Assembly: GCF_030704535.1 (NCBI RefSeq)
Contig: NC_081822.1
Coordinates: 6,325,501 to 6,389,500, forward strand
DNA length: 64,000 nucleotides
Origin: Vitis vinifera
Taxonomy: Eukaryota > Streptophyta > Magnoliopsida > Vitales > Vitaceae
Direction: 5' to 3'
Each line of letters begins with the position of its first letter. Position 1 is the stretch's first letter. The notes below the pieces were generated by a model. That model was not told where the DNA came from, did not search any database, and worked only from the letters and a program-made list of their open reading frames with translations. The translations under genes were made by a program, and so were the position numbers. Below are positions 25,101 to 33,695 of this stretch, piece by piece.

Positions 25101-27492
25101 TTTTTGTAGCCCTTCTAATGACATGAAAATCACCCCCAACACACCATCTCAAAAAAGTTAGCCCTTATTGATCACATTACTCATCCTAGAACTCTTTCCC
25201 AAGAGTAAGATCATTTGGAGCATAAATTGAAGACAACCAAAAGACTTGCACTTTGATGATAATTTAATTGAACAAAAAAGGACCCTATCACCACCTCAAT
25301 GCATGATAGTATCCTAGAGTTCAAATTATCAAAATGCCTCCCAAAGCCTTAATAGTCAAGATCTCCACCCACTTTCTATATCTAGTCATCCAAATGCTAT
25401 GCACCAAATTCCTATCACACACTTCTTTTTTCATCTCTAGTAATGTGACAACATCCCGTGTTTCCTTGCCCAAGAGATTTTTTGTCACCCTTCAGAAATG
25501 AAGGTCGTACTGTACTACTGTGGGAGGTGAACCTCCACAGCCAGTAACATCAGAATTCCCAAATTCTTTTATTTCTAGCTCGTGGCTATTGCTCTCATAT
25601 TGTACCCTCTGTTGATCTTTTTCTGCATAGTCACCATTTTCCATAGGCAAGCTGAATCTAAATAATGGGCCTTTCTCCTATGAATTTTGAAATATGTACC
25701 CATTCCCTATTGAGATTCAGTTGATAGGCACCATAACTCTCATTATAAAACTTGAATCTTCCAAGGATGAGTCACTCCCACTTTCATTTGGGCAAATCCT
25801 TTTTCTTTTTTACTGTAATTGTTTGATATAGATGTTCTGAAGTAAATAATAACAGTGAATAAGGAAAGGAATGATACTTTTTTTTTTCTTCTTTTCCCTT
25901 TTATTACTTACCCTGAACCTCCCACATTCCCACTTCAAACCCTTGCCACTTGAGGCAACTTTCAAGAGCTAATTTTTGAATAAGGAGCATTACTTTTTTC
26001 CCCCCTTCTTTTTCCCTTTATTACTTACCCTGAACCTCTCTCATTCCACTCCAAACCCTTGCCACTTGAGACAACCCTCAAGAGCTAATTTTTGTCATAT
26101 TTTAAGAAATATTTATATTTCTACTCTTATTTATTTATGTAATGGGTTCGGTTTTTAAAATGCTTGAGGTGCATGACACAACCTCAAAGAAAAAGTGGAC
26201 CACCTAGATATTTAAAACTCTCAAACCCACAGAAATGTAGAGAGCCATTTTCTTTATAGCAGATACATTTTCACGAAGGGAAAATGTTTAATTTCAGGCT
26301 AAACCAGAGCCAAATACCATTCAGAAAGGGCTGCTAGCAATACTGTGTCCTAATAGTGTGATAGTTATACTATAAACACTCAATAGTACTGAGACATTAT
26401 AATACAAGGAGAATAAAATATTAAAACAACTTCTCACCTACACTAGCTAACTTCAGAGAAAATAGAGAATTGACAAAGCATGAGGTTGTAAAATGATGGG
26501 CGAAGAGCCATCAATAAAAGAACAGAAATTTTGAACACTATAGTGGTTTAGTGTGTAAAAGATGTAATCGTTGGAAGAAATGGTCTCTTGTATTCCATAG
26601 AGGTGCCTTACTAGTGACACACAAGTCAATGATAGAGAATGTTTTAGCAAGATAATGCTTCCTATATTTTTACTTCACAAATACAGGCAAATGATGGGCG
26701 AAGAGCTTTCTGGTTTGAGTGTCAAAGATTTGCAGAATTTGGAGAACCAATTGGAAATGAGTCTTCGAGGTGTCCGTATGAAAAAGGTTTGAGACCCTCA
26801 TTCCCTATCCAATCCTTATTCTTTCTCTTATACAATACAAAGGATTTGCATGGTCTCTAACTTATTGTTAACTTTCATAGGACCAAATTTTAATTGATGA
26901 AATACAGGAACTAAACCAAAAGGTGAACCCTGAATACAGAGACTCCCGACTGTGCCTTCTTTGGTTTTGTTGCAATATCTAAATCTCACTGGCTTTGTTG
27001 CAGGGAAACCTTCTTCACAACGAAAATGTGGAATTGTATAAGAAGGTAAACTTAATTCGTCAAGAAAACATGGAATTATATAAGAAGGTATTTATATAGA
27101 CAATTAATATGACCTTCAAATATCCTTTAAAACACAAATGTACCCATTTTCAATCTTTAAAACCTATGTCAAACCATGAGCTGTTTTATACTCAACCTCA
27201 GCAGAAAAATTTCACATCCCAGGTTTATGGAACAAGGGAAGTGAATGGAACAAACAGAAATGCCTTCACAAATGGTTTAAGCATTGGAGAGGACTTGCAT
27301 GTGCCCATCCATCTCCAGCTTTGCCAGCCACAGCAACAAAACTATGAGACGACACCAGCAAGAGCTACAAAACTGGGGTAATTTTTTCTCCATGCAACTA
27401 AATATTTCATTCAAAGATACCCCAAGTATTTTGTCAGAATATTGATCCCAAACTTTTCCCTTTGAAATTGCAGCAGACTACAACTGCAATAG
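2691..27492 (+). CDS. MIKC-type MADS-box transcription factor, AGL17/ANR1 clade
   Basis: DNA-binding transcription factor acting in the nucleus as a dimer on CArG boxes. Exons: 2691-2872, 16825-16903, 21811-21872, 26687-26786, 26881-26922, 27004-27087, 27223-27377, 27477-27492. All junctions are GT-AG, the phases agree, and the sum is 720 nt (239 aa). Exon lengths 182/79/62/100/42 are the classic MIKC pattern. Residues 1-60 form the MADS domain (starts [12 protein letters not shown], with [21 protein letters not shown]). The I region is in exon 2, the K domain at about 72-170 ([33 protein letters not shown]), and the C-terminal region ends LGLQLQ. The sequence style matches AGL17, AGL21, AGL16 and ANR1. 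Family members act in root architecture, nitrate response and flowering time; the role of this copy is inferred. Odd points: introns 1 to 3 are 13.95, 4.9 and 4.8 kb, exon 6 has an internal in-frame donor, and the last intron has a CAGCAG acceptor. Confidence 0.93.
5826..6116. repeat. AT-rich MITE-like dispersed repeat with internal duplication
   Basis: Two internal halves resemble each other: one runs from a TATTAGAAATGTTAAA block to ATCAAACGCATTTTT, the other from TATTAGAAATATTAAA to ACCAAACGCACTCTT. Similar wording (AAGTG...TTTTTAA...CCAAA) recurs at about 32448-32672 and 46800-47450. Termini and target duplication are not clear, so this is a family guess. Confidence 0.4.
6911..7391. mobile_element. 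hAT-type MITE with 8-bp target-site duplication
   Basis: A 481-bp non-autonomous DNA element. It begins TAGGGATGACAA and ends TTGTCATCCCTG, giving 12-bp near-perfect terminal inverted repeats. The flanks are an exact 8-bp direct repeat, TTCAAGAA, at 6903-6910 and 7392-7399. TA/CAGGG-like ends and an 8-bp duplication are the signature of hAT insertions. Subterminal GGGATGGGTTTGGGATGAG motifs are repeated in inverted form just inside. There is no transposase ORF. It lies in MADS intron 1. Confidence 0.88.
7171..7194. repeat. (ATA/TAA)n trinucleotide microsatellite
   Basis: Eight TAA units in the AT-rich core of the hAT MITE. Confidence 0.85.
10329..10650. mobile_element. Tourist-like (PIF/Harbinger) MITE
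   Basis: The left end reads GGTGATGTTTGTTTTTTT and the right end, reversed, GGTGGTGTTTGTTTTTTT, so the terminal inverted repeats differ at one base. A TTA sits directly before the left end and directly after the right end, the usual 3-bp target duplication for this superfamily. The 322-bp interior has no coding capacity. A related GGTGTTTGTTTTTTT-ended element is at 54285-54833. Confidence 0.7.
10608..11264. repeat. Diverged direct tandem duplication, about 300 bp unit
   Basis: Copy 1 at about 10613-10906 and copy 2 at about 10909-11264. Both contain, in order, ACAAACACCACCTTAATGTC, a CAAGCTTTTA/CAAAGCTTTTA block, GTTGAATTTGAAT, AATTAGGCTTTAAAC and ACTTTAATGAAGTCCATATC. Copy 2 has about 60 bp of extra sequence before the last block. 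The unit starts inside the right end of the Tourist-like MITE, so duplication came after that insertion. Confidence 0.75.
11890..12825 (+). mobile_element. 5'-truncated LINE relic (ORF2 C-terminal part and 3' tail)
   Basis: Translation with frameshifts and stops gives the order typical of plant LINE ORF2 after the reverse transcriptase: a [10 protein letters not shown]...RKVILRKF block, a GRF/KEAFPLL-like block, and a region matching PSKEIWGS-like zinc-finger RVT sequence. It ends in a LINE-like 3'UTR (GTATACTCCTTGTATTATAT...TTTATATATATA) near 12820. Sense orientation in MADS intron 1. It is not functional. Confidence 0.65.
13000..13265 (+). mobile_element. LINE 3'-end fragment
   Basis: T-rich 3'UTR-like sequence with TTGTATACTCTGTGTGTACTTTG, then GCTTTTAATATATCTTGC and a TACCTATCAAAATATC end. 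This resembles the terminal sequence shared by LINE tails elsewhere in the window. No coding part is recognisable. Confidence 0.5.
13690..14002 (+). mobile_element. LINE 3'-end fragment with A-rich tail
   Basis: A T-rich stretch reading TTCTATTAATATAATTTTC, then TTTCTGATA and a 20-bp interrupted poly-A at about 13980-14001. This layout matches LINE 3' ends with an A tail. The short open frame over it, rich in F and L, is low-complexity translation. Confidence 0.5.
14638..14802. repeat. Two-copy direct repeat, 100-bp spacing
   Basis: A block of about 64 bp starting ACATAAAGACAGTCATAAAC and ending AATTGAAATGCATGA at 14638-14702 recurs at 14738-14802 with few mismatches. The T- and A-rich spacer between them suggests slippage or a small duplication. 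Confidence 0.85.
16370..16490 (+). mobile_element. Possible LINE 3'-tail remnant
   Basis: GGTGTACCTTGTACACC followed by TATATACTAGGGTCACACTT and a poly-T resembles the TGTATAC.../TACTTTGG-type tails seen at 12.8 and 13.2 kb. It is short and diverged. Confidence 0.25.
19092..19152. repeat. Perfect 15-bp inverted repeat (hairpin)
   Basis: CCAAATATCATGTTG at 19092-19106 is repeated in inverted form at 19138-19152 with a 31-nt loop. Pairing continues outward with a small bulge (CACTTGTGTG against CAAGTGTG). Function unknown; it may be the remains of a short MITE. Confidence 0.8.
19580..20795. mobile_element. Putative non-autonomous element with long imperfect inverted ends
   Basis: The left end (19580-19670) and the reverse complement of the right end (20700-20795) share the order AGT...AAATAC, AAATT, AATRACC, a T-rich spacer, AAATGACCC, TTTGGA and a pyrimidine-rich ACCC block. 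That gives roughly 80-90 bp of imperfect terminal inverted repeat. The interior is A-rich with AAACCCTAA-like motifs. Long imperfect ends suggest a MULE-like or foldback element. I did not find a clear target duplication. Confidence 0.4.
19885..20115. repeat. Degenerate tandem repeat, about 75-90 bp unit, three copies
   Basis: Each unit contains GATTAAGTTT or GTTAAGTTT, then AAGAACTTAA or AAGAATTTAA, then a TAAGTTTTCA or AAAATTTCCG block, ending with TAACCT in the first two. It lies inside the 1.2-kb element. Confidence 0.55.
22220..22530. repeat. Direct tandem duplication, 162-bp period
   Basis: Copy 1 at 22220-22376 and copy 2 at 22382-22530. Both contain TTGAAGAGATTAATGAATTA, TAGTTCACATAAAAG, ACCACCAAGAGAAA plus poly-A, GAGGAAAACCCAT and TATTTATTTATTTAT. 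Copy 2 runs directly into the 3' tail of the antisense LINE. Confidence 0.85.
22530..25510 (-). mobile_element. Decayed antisense LINE with endonuclease and RT segments
   Basis: On the minus strand, 25130-25470 gives an endonuclease-like segment (LGGILII, SIYAPND, then [12 protein letters not shown]). 24800-25000 gives [15 protein letters not shown]...WWRKL, and 22800-23120 gives a reverse transcriptase palm segment with [16 protein letters not shown]. These match the domain order of plant LINE ORF2 (endonuclease, linker, RT). Many stops and frameshifts show it is dead. The 3' end is at about 22530-22600 (AATAAAATGTTTGTTTCTCAT then A/T-rich). Part between the RT and the tail is missing. Confidence 0.75.
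23310..24070 (-). mobile_element. Younger 5'-truncated LINE nested in the older LINE
   Basis: The minus strand reads [20 protein letters not shown], a zinc-finger RVT-type segment with a C..C...H pattern (DPDVCLLC...DHVF). It is followed by degenerate 3' sequence and a poly-A tail (poly-T on + at about 23309-23318). It is flanked by a 13-bp near-perfect target duplication: TGTTGGTTTGACT at 23297-23309 and TGTTGGTGTGACT at 24071-24083. Severe 5' truncation, an A tail and a variable-length duplication are typical of LINE insertion. Confidence 0.8.
25857..26095. repeat. Direct tandem duplication, about 120-bp period
   Basis: Copy 1 at 25857-25975 and copy 2 at 25976-26095. Both contain GAATAAGGA, a T/C-rich run, TTATTACTTACCCTGAACCT, CAAACCCTTGCCACTTGAG and CAAGAGCTAATTTTTG. 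Confidence 0.88.
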
Positions 27493-30400
27493 CAAAGAAG
27501 ATGGATCGTTTATGGAAGGATGTTAACAAACTCCTATCAACAAAATGCTTCATGATGATAAAGTTATGCTACTCTTAGTGAGACTTGGTGATCTAGAAAC
27601 CATCCATCACAAAGATTTCAGTTTGACATGATCAATGAGACAAATTTTAGCAGTGTGAGATGATAAAGAAACATTTACCTTTGTAAAGCCTAATATCAGA
27701 TGAAATAAAGAAAAAAAAAAAAAGAAAAAAAAAAAAAACAAACAAACCGCATGTGCAATAGTAAGATTTGCCTTTTAAGGTAACTTGTGTTCTTTTCCTA
27801 TGACGATAATTAGAAAAGAGATCTAGTCAGTTATCTTGCTATCACAAAATAGAAATACCAACATGCATCTTGTTCATATGAGAATAATGTAGAGAAAAAA
27901 AACAATGAGTTAACATCTTAAGATACTTGAGAAACTGAACTGCAATTCTGTAGCAGGAACAGGAATGGTTTTGATATCAAACCTATATTAAAGTTACTGA
28001 TTTCTTCATATTTTACTTTGTATAAATCTACTGTATACGCAGACACAAACTTAAACAAAAACAAATGCATTTACTAAGATGGTAAACCATACATACTTAT
28101 CAAAAAAGATGGTAAACCATATATAAATTGTAGTATCCCTATGTCTAGATTGAGGGTTGTCTATGTGTAGTACACTAACACAACTCATGTCCATGTCCAC
28201 AAAACATATTCAAAAAAGATTTTTTAACTCTTAAATCAGAATAATAGTATTGTTACCTTATGTCAATAAACAAAGAAAATTATAGTTGGATTTCAACCTT
28301 CAACTAAGGACAATGTAAAATTGACCACCTTATTTTCTCCAATTCAGTATTCCATGGACAAACTCAATTTTCATGATCTGTATTAAAATAATAAGGTTTG
28401 TGGATGTGTAAGAATAAGGGTCACCTATTCATACATGACAAGCACAATAATATAAAAATACAGAAAGGAAATAGTGAACCAAAAAAAAAAAAGGAAGAAG
28501 GGACACATTAAATCTGCACCTAGAGACGTGTGAAGATATGGCAGTTTGAAAAAACAAAATAAAAAAAATTGACTAATACATATCTTCATCTCATGATTCA
28601 AAAAGCAGCTCCTCAGTATAACTGGAACAAAAACTAGATGACTTCATTTTTTTCTTTTTCTTATTTTTTATTATTATTATTATTTTATATAAACAATCAG
28701 AGCATCTATTAAAGAGCGCTAAACTAAGGGCAGCACCCTATGCATAGTGGTAGTTTACAAAAAGCTTCAAAACAAGCACACCAAAAGGCATATACATAAA
28801 GCAGTCTTCAGAAAAATGAAACCATCCATAATTAAGGCTATCTAAGAAATCCATGGTTAAGGCTGCAAAAAGCCATCTGAAAATCATCTCAGTTTTCAGC
28901 AAGCCACAATCAAAATCAATGAGTATGGAACAGTTTAAATTCAAAAAGGTAATTTCACTTCAATGTTTCATTTGTATGAAAGAAATCCAAAGCAAGTGCA
29001 TTTTAGAGGATGTCATAATCTCTAAGCAGAAGCCAAAGGACCAAAATCAAATCCAACCTGGCAACGAAACCTCCATCCACCTAGATTGCACACAGAAAAT
29101 CCCCAAGAAGTGGTGCGGTAATGGTTTTTGTTGGTTTACTTAAACATTACAACCCCTTCTGATGACCCACAGCCATAGTCATGAATTCCAGTTGTTCCAT
29201 CCACTTCCAGGTTTAAATATATATATTTCTGATAGGTAAAAAAGAAAGAAAAAAAAAAAGAATGCATTAAAAAGCGTCAAAAAGAGCACACCAAAGCACA
29301 CAAAACGTATACAACTTCCATTTTTAAGAGTTGAGCAACTAACAATTCAAACACTAACCAAACATTTATTATTTACGATGGAAGATCCACAGTTGGAATA
29401 AAAGTGCCCACTGTTCAAAGTTGAAAACTGAGCATGCAACCAATTTTTGAAAGCTACATAGGAACTCGCAAGACAGAGTATAGTTTTCATCCCCACAAAA
29501 GCCAAGATGGTGCTGATGACAAGCTTAGGAATAAAACTGATATAAAAAACAAATTCAAATTTTAATTTGAAAAGAGAGATCTTGAATATGAACACTAAGC
29601 GTCAAAGACCTCTGCAAGTACCCAACTTTTTATGTAGGTAGCGTGCAAATAAAAAGTTGTGCCCAGGAAAAACTGAAACTACAGCATATTAAAAGTAGGT
29701 AATCAAACAACTTTGAAACTTGTTATATCACATTAGTATAGAGCATGATTTCTTCAAGGGAGCAAAGGAAAAAATGTCAGTTCAGATAATAAAAAAATGA
29801 TCCAGATGCGTTTTTCATTAGCAATCACTTAAATGGGGGCTTATCTCATGGGTGATTGATTGCAAATTGACAACTTCCCAAGCCTAGTCATAGTGCTTGT
29901 TTGAGAACTTAAACTATGCTTTGAGTTCAAGTTTCAGATGCAATCACTCCTTATCATGGGAAAAAAACGCTGGAAAGCCCATATCATTGGCAAATTGGCA
30001 AAGAATTTTGACAACAATTTGCAAAATTGGCAACTTGAGAGGGCCAAAACATCAAATGTTTGAAAAACAGAAGCATATGGTTCACAAAATCATGATCATT
30101 GTAAACTTGGCAATAATTTGAGGACCAATTTCCAAGAAGATAATATGGTTTGTGCAGTGTGTGGTGGGGGCTGTAAGGGGCAAGAGCAAAACGATGCATG
30201 TTGTAGAAACAGGCATATACTGTCACAGTGGTACTTTTTATAAAAAGTAGAAATATTAATTATAATAATACAGGCATTCTGCAGAAAATTTAGGAATTAT
30301 CCAGTATAATTTTGTTTATGGGCTAAACTAAGAAAGGAATCATCTATACCTCAGACACAAATGTCAGGTAAAATTGAGGACTCTGAGGAAACACAAATTA

Positions 30401-32199
30401 GAATGTATCACATCCAATGAAGGGTACTGAGTCCCATATCGGCCCTCTGAAAATTCTAAGCCTGCTATCAAGTTTTGAAATCAATAATCAGAAAACTAGA
30501 AGGTTCTCAAAGCAATATCATTGACAAACTGGAGGAGTTTCATGCCTATATTTGAATGGTGCAAGCCTCAGAAGTCAGAAGAGAGAGCAAGTGTGGTGTT
30601 CTGTTTTTTTTTTTTTTTTTTTTTTTAATAAAAATAAAAAGGGAAAGAAAGGGATACATAGATATTTGACTCAACCTATAGTAGCAAAGAAGGGGGAAAT
30701 GGTTGTCCTGCTTCAATGTGGATCAAGCAACTTAAAAAAGACTGTTGATATCATCTAAAAAGGGTCTAAGGGGTTATTATAAGCTATATATGGTGATAAC
30801 TAATAGAGTTCATGTAAGCTATCTCAGTAGCTAGTTTAAAAGAATTATCTAAATACATGACATGTTAAGAGCTAATTTGGCTATAATGAACAGAAAGTCA
30901 TATAGCGCAATAAGATCTCTTCAAGTCATTGTTTCCTGTCCCCTAAAGAAAGTGAAATTTCATGTACTGCCATGTACATTAGCCACTCATTTCAAAGGAG
31001 CATCTTGTACTTTAGGACTAGCCAATTTGGGTTTCTTATGAGCAAGTAAGCATCTTTGCATGGATATAAATACCTACAGCAGATGCAGACCTGAATTTTG
31101 ATGGATAATTGACTGCTCACTGAAATAGTATCTTCCCATACATATCCTGCCTTAATGAGAGAATTTGCAGTACTTTTAATCAAGACCCCACATATGATCC
31201 CAACTCTCTGATGGTTTTCCCAGTCAGATGACTTCCTCCCATAGACAAGAAAAAAAGGGATTATAGGCCTGTCAGGAATAGCTCTGTGTCTTTGGCTGCA
31301 TCAAGAAATTGAAGTTGAAACCAAAGCTACTTCAAAGTGCAATATTGATATTCTAAAAGTCTTATTGAACATGATTGAATTTCCATATGAGTCAAAATAG
31401 AGCTTTTATGAAAAGCAACATTTCCTGGCTTTCATATTGAACTCTTTTTGAAGTCTTTTTTCAACAAAATTATTCAAATAGGTATTGGAGTTCTTGTTGA
31501 ACTAAAGCAAAGTGCTTTGGCTTCGAAGAAGTCAATCCAAACAGGACCTATGTAGTTAACCAAAAGCACTTAAAAGCAAACTACGTTTAGTATGTGAATG
31601 AATTCTTTTGATTAGTATGTGAATGAATTCTCATAATAAGAATCTCATGTTGGACAAATTTTCATAGGAAAAAAAAAAGGATGTTTTCCTTTCAAAATCA
31701 TGTTGTGTAGTGCATTTAGTGATGAATGGTAAAAAACAAGGAAATTCAAGCACAGATAAGGAAGGCTTAGTAGGATCCGTTTGTGACTTATGTTGGCAAT
31801 AACAATTGAACACACTCATTAAACAACATGAACAAGCTTTTTTCCTTAAATTTTAGAAATAGTAAGTCAAGTGGTCCTAGTAAGATAATAAGTAGCATGA
31901 AAAAACCTTCCTCTTTTCCCAATTTATCTTTATGCCAATAGTGCTTGAAGCCAAATGAAGGCTTTTAAAGTTACACAGAATAAAATTCCAATTTTTTACG
32001 TCCATTTTATTGATGCTGTAAATTTTTTGTCTAATAATGGTAATGTCTCATCTTAAGCTTAACCTTAGAGTTTATGGATGATTTTGTTCTTCAAATCTTT
32101 ATATGTCTAGATTGGTAGAAAAAGGCTTACCTCTTGTTAGGTGGTGAAATTGCTCTAATTCAATCTTCTTACACCCTCATGTTACCTACCTTTTGTCTT
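27493..32199. other. Intergenic region downstream of the MADS gene
   Basis: An AATAAAG-type polyadenylation-like signal lies at about 27703, followed by A-rich sequence, so the MADS transcript may end near 27.7 kb. Beyond it I see no supported gene. Short A/T-rich tails with AAAGCGTCAAAAAGAGCACACCAAAG-like wording near 29.27 kb and a similar piece near 28.7 kb may be antisense LINE 3' ends. A pure 23-nt poly-T lies at about 30604-30626. A 20-bp direct repeat (TTAGTATGTGAATGAATTCT) occurs twice near 31.6 kb. Confidence 0.5.
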
Positions 32200-33695
32200 T
32201 TCCTTTAGAATCCTAATTAATGAAATTGTTAAAATTGAGAAGATCCAATGGGATTTTCTCTAGTGAGGGATAAGAACACTAATAAGGACCACTTGATTAG
32301 GTGCTCCTTTTAGATTAGTATTGGTATGGGATGAGGTGGAATGGAGGTTTCGTAGAAGATTGTCAATGTTAAAGAGACAATAGTTCTCTAAAGGGGGAAG
32401 ACTCGTGTTGATTCAAAGCATTGTATCTGGTATGTTTATTTACTACAAGTGCATTTGGTAGTATTTCTATTTGAAATACTTTTAGTTGAAGTGCTTTCTC
32501 TATAAGTGTTTTTGAGAGAATCGCTTATCAAGTATTCTTCCATGAGCCACTATAAGTGATATTTAAAATTTTTAAAAGTACTTTCTAAATTTTCCCAAAT
32601 ACCTTATTTTTCTCCAAAAACACTTTTTTATACTAGAAGTGTTTCCTAAAGCACTACTAGAGGACTTTACATGTCCTTATTTCCAATCCCCATATTGAGG
32701 CTTGAGAAGATTTAAAGCGATTTTCTATAGGAAGGTGAGGCTAAAGAGAAAAGGCCACATCTAGTAAGTCTGCATGGATAGTAGTAAAGGGGGCTTGGGT
32801 ATTAGAAGTCTCTCATCTCTTAATAAGGCCATCTTTGGAAAGTGGAATTGGAGATTTGCTTATGAAGGAGAACTTTTTTGGAAACAAGTCATAGAGGAAA
32901 AGTATGGAAAGAAAGGTGGCTCGAATTTCTATGAGGTGAGAGATGGGTATGTGGTTAGAATATGGAAAGCTATCAAGAAGGTGTAAGACCTTTTTAATAG
33001 TAGGACTGTTTTTGAAGTAGGCAATGAAATGAGAATCAAGTTGTAAAAGGATGAGTGGGATGGGAAGGAGCCGTTGCATGTATAGTTTCTCTCTTTGTAT
33101 GCTCTAACTTCGTCCAAAGATACTTGAATTATGGATTTACGAGATGAGATAGGTGCAAAGGATCATTGGAATCCGTGTTTGTCTAGACACTGAAACGATT
33201 GAGAATTGGATATTGTTGATACTTTTTTCTTAAGATTACAATTTGCAAGATAACTTGATGAGGAGGGATGTTTTGTTAGGGTGATCTAGAAAGAGTTGAA
33301 GAATAAAGTTTTTTTTTGTCAAATTAATCTACTCTATATTGGAGATGGGGAAGACAATTTTTTTTTGGAATGCTACTCCTTTATGCATTTTTTGGACATT
33401 GTGGAAGAAAAAAAATCAAAGAGCATTTGAAAATGGGGAGCAATCTAATCAAAAGTTGAAATGTTTGTTTCTAAGTAACTTGTTAGCTTAGGTTTGGATA
33501 TACATTAATAAAAAAGGCTCAATGCCTTTAATTGATTTTGTAAACTGATTGAGATCATGTTGAGAGAAAGAGAGAGAGAGTTGTTTTTTGTGTTATCTCT
33601 TTTGTAGCTTTACCAATTTGTGCCTATTATATTCGTCTTGCATACTTTGGTGGACTAATTTTTTTTGTATATATAATTTTTATTACCTAAAAAAA
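32200..33695 (+). mobile_element. 5'-truncated LINE relic, sense strand
   Basis: At 32774-32986 the frame reads MDSSKGGLGIRSLSSLNKAI, then GKWNWRFAYEGELFWKQVIEEKYG. This is the conserved post-RT region of plant LINE ORF2. Further on, 33360-33440 reads CIFWTLWKKKNQRAFENGE, the usual C-terminal block, and the sequence ends near 33690 after a TTTTATTACCTAAAAAAAAC tail. Frameshifts and stops are numerous. The relic is interrupted at about 32448-32672 by an AT-rich element. Confidence 0.8.
32448..32672. mobile_element. AT-rich MITE-like element nested in the LINE relic
   Basis: LINE homology stops near 32445 (frame RVDSKHCIW...) and resumes near 32673 (frame PYFQSPY...). The insert, from AAGTGCATTTGGTAG to AAGTGTTTCCTAAAGCAC, is AT-rich and non-coding. 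It aligns by eye with 47222-47440: TTTTAGTTGAAGTGC, a TTATCAA block, CATGAG, AAAACACTTTT and AAAGTGCTTT in the same order. Exact ends and target duplication are uncertain. Confidence 0.55.

Larger units (their letters stand above)
21873..26686 (+). other. Intron 3 of the MADS gene
   Basis: A 4,814-bp intron mostly occupied by an antisense LINE relic with a younger LINE inserted in it (22530-25510), with a tandem duplication on each side of the LINE block. Nothing else is assigned. Confidence 0.8.
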
